Shown one piece after another: positions 6,168-7,268 of a DNA stretch of 7,268 nucleotides. Below the pieces are notes generated by a model, which was not told where the DNA came from, ran no database searches, and saw nothing but the letters and a program-made list of their open reading frames with translations. Location: positions 1 through 7,268 of the forward strand of contig CALIMD010000372.1 of NCBI GenBank assembly GCA_938028645.1, in the 5' to 3' direction. Source of the DNA: an uncultured Alphaproteobacteria bacterium (GTDB taxonomy: Bacteria > Pseudomonadota > Alphaproteobacteria > Thalassobaculales > Thalassobaculaceae). The position numbers and the translations under genes were made by a program. Numbering within the stretch: position 1 is the first letter of the stretch; every line of letters starts with the position of its first letter.

Positions 6168-7268
6168 TTACCAAACACCAATAAGATAACCGCGTTGTTT
6201 GCCCTTACCCGTTCGAGATGCTATTTCTTTATTACTCAGTGTCGGCCGTAGTTTTCGGGTTCTCATCCAATCAAATAATTGTTGAAATAAATGCTCTCTT
6301 ATATCTTTATGCATTTCGCTCTTACCTAAATCATACATCTCATCTGGATCCTCTTCCAAATTGAAAAGCTGGGGCGTGAATCCATCATAATAAATATATT
6401 TCCAGGTTTTCGTTCTGATCATAAATGCTCGACATTCCTCTGGTCCGCGTCCAAGCGAATGTCTGGCTTGTCGAACAGAATAGTCAGACTCACAAAAAAC
6501 AGCATCCCGCCACTCTATTTCTTCGCCGTGGATTAAAGGGAGCAATGACCGTCCTTCTAACCTATGATCATAGGAATCCTGGCACCCAATCAGTCCCAGG
6601 AATGTGGGCAGAAGATCGATACTCTCCACAAAACTTTCATTAGACGTGCCGCGGGTTTTTTCAGCCCTTTTATCAGGATTGATTACAATCAAAGGAATAC
6701 GAATCGCTGACTCATAGAAAAGTTCTTTTTCACCCAGCCAATGATCACCAAGATAATCACCGTGATCGCTTGTCAATACAATGACTGTATTATCCAGATC
6801 GCCTCGTATTTTTAAGAAGTCAATCAAGCGGCCAATATGGAAATCCAGTTCAGAAATCAATCCCATATAAGCGGGGATAACCCTTTTCCTGCACTCGTCA
6901 CGACTGAAATTTATACTTTCTTCATGGTTTCCAAACGCACCTACAACAGGGTGCCTATCCAATAATTCTCTATTACTTCTAATAGCTGGAATGATATCTT
7001 CTGTTGAATAAAGTGAATGGTAAGGATCTGGTGCCATGTAAGGCCAATGAGGTTTAATATACGATAAGTGCAGGCACCATGGGTTATCATCCAGCTCTTC
7101 AATTACTTGCATTGCTCTATCTGTCATAAAAGCGGTTTCCGAGTGTTTTTTGTCCACTCGAGCAGGGTATTGAACATTACGCATTGACCATCCCGATAAG
7201 ACTTCACCCCCTGACCCCTCAGCAGAGTTTGCGACAGTATGCCAAGGGTTGTCTCCACTATAACCATT
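6168..7268 (-). CDS. Sulfatase / phosphonate monoester hydrolase-like enzyme, C-terminal 366 residues (partial)
   Basis: Alkaline-phosphatase-superfamily metallohydrolase whose frame stays open through the right edge, so the N-terminus, including the expected C-x-P-x-R formylglycine site, is outside the window. A Met codon at 7182-7184 is internal: 28 further in-frame codons upstream (for example GDNPWHTVA) fit the family. Visible motifs are SETAFMTDRA, HLSYIKPHWPY with the active-site histidine, and SDHGDYLGDHWLGEKELFYE (Asp-His codons at 6762-6767). In that last motif, an Asp-His metal pair followed 12 residues after the His by a Lys matches the spacing I recall for rhizobial phosphonate monoester hydrolase (Asp324, His325, Lys337). 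The end, GYLIGVW, is also typical of this subgroup. Members cleave phosphonate monoesters, phosphodiesters, sulfate and sulfonate monoesters with broad specificity, so a plain aryl- or choline-sulfatase role cannot be excluded. It is the first visible gene of the leftward run. Confidence 0.9.
   Translation of the reverse strand, partial: NGYSGDNPWHTVANSAEGSGGEVLSGWSMRNVQYPARVDKKHSETAFMTDRAMQVIEELDDNPWCLHLSYIKPHWPYMAPDPYHSLYSTEDIIPAIRSNRELLDRHPVVGAFGNHEESINFSRDECRKRVIPAYMGLISELDFHIGRLIDFLKIRGDLDNTVIVLTSDHGDYLGDHWLGEKELFYESAIRIPLIVINPDKRAEKTRGTSNESFVESIDLLPTFLGLIGCQDSYDHRLEGRSLLPLIHGEEIEWRDAVFCESDYSVRQARHSLGRGPEECRAFMIRTKTWKYIYYDGFTPQLFNLEEDPDEMYDLGKSEMHKDIREHLFQQLFDWMRTRKLRPTLSNKEIASRTGKGKQRGYLIGVW

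Noticed and set aside
6168..7184. Sulfatase as a complete 338-residue protein starting at the Met codon at 7184
   Set aside because: The frame continues open to the right edge with family-like residues, and a start at 7184 would lack the catalytic formylglycine region.

Overview
The window is a compact, AT-leaning stretch of bacterial chromosome that looks metabolic and accessory rather than mobile. It holds five complete protein genes and two genes cut by the window edges. I found no rRNA, tRNA, transposase, CRISPR array or phage gene. The genes have proteobacterial-type ribosome binding sites, and their families (IlvD/Edd dehydratase, luciferase-like flavoenzymes, phosphonate-monoester-hydrolase-like sulfatase, DAO-type flavoenzyme) are common together in free-living, often marine, alpha- and gammaproteobacteria. 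There is no taxonomic marker, so that placement is only an inference.

Left part, + strand: the possible 3' end of an unidentified gene (1-78), a 126-bp spacer with a perfect 8-bp inverted repeat, then a 622-residue IlvD/Edd-family dehydratase (205-2073). Its three iron-sulfur cysteines and metal-binding motifs are intact, but its substrate pocket motif and C-terminal tail differ from housekeeping dihydroxy-acid dehydratase.

Right part, - strand: five genes pointing left and converging on the dehydratase. In transcription order they are a sulfatase / phosphonate monoester hydrolase-like enzyme (N-terminus beyond the right edge), an SsuD-like flavin monooxygenase, an EmrE-like small multidrug transporter, a DAO-family FAD oxidoreductase with a TTG start, and a second luciferase-like oxidoreductase of the Mer/F420-type branch. 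Gaps are 74, 35, 92 and 44 bp and no convincing terminator lies between them, so they could form one operon.

As a working model (inference), the operon breaks down or detoxifies a small organosulfur, organophosphorus or amine compound. A phospho/sulfo-ester hydrolase would open the molecule, an SsuD-like monooxygenase would cleave a C-S or related bond with reduced flavin, a DAO-type enzyme would oxidise an amine or hydroxy acid, and a small exporter would remove a cationic substrate or by-product. No flavin reductase, importer or regulator lies in the window, so these would have to be supplied from elsewhere. The substrate cannot be read from the sequence.
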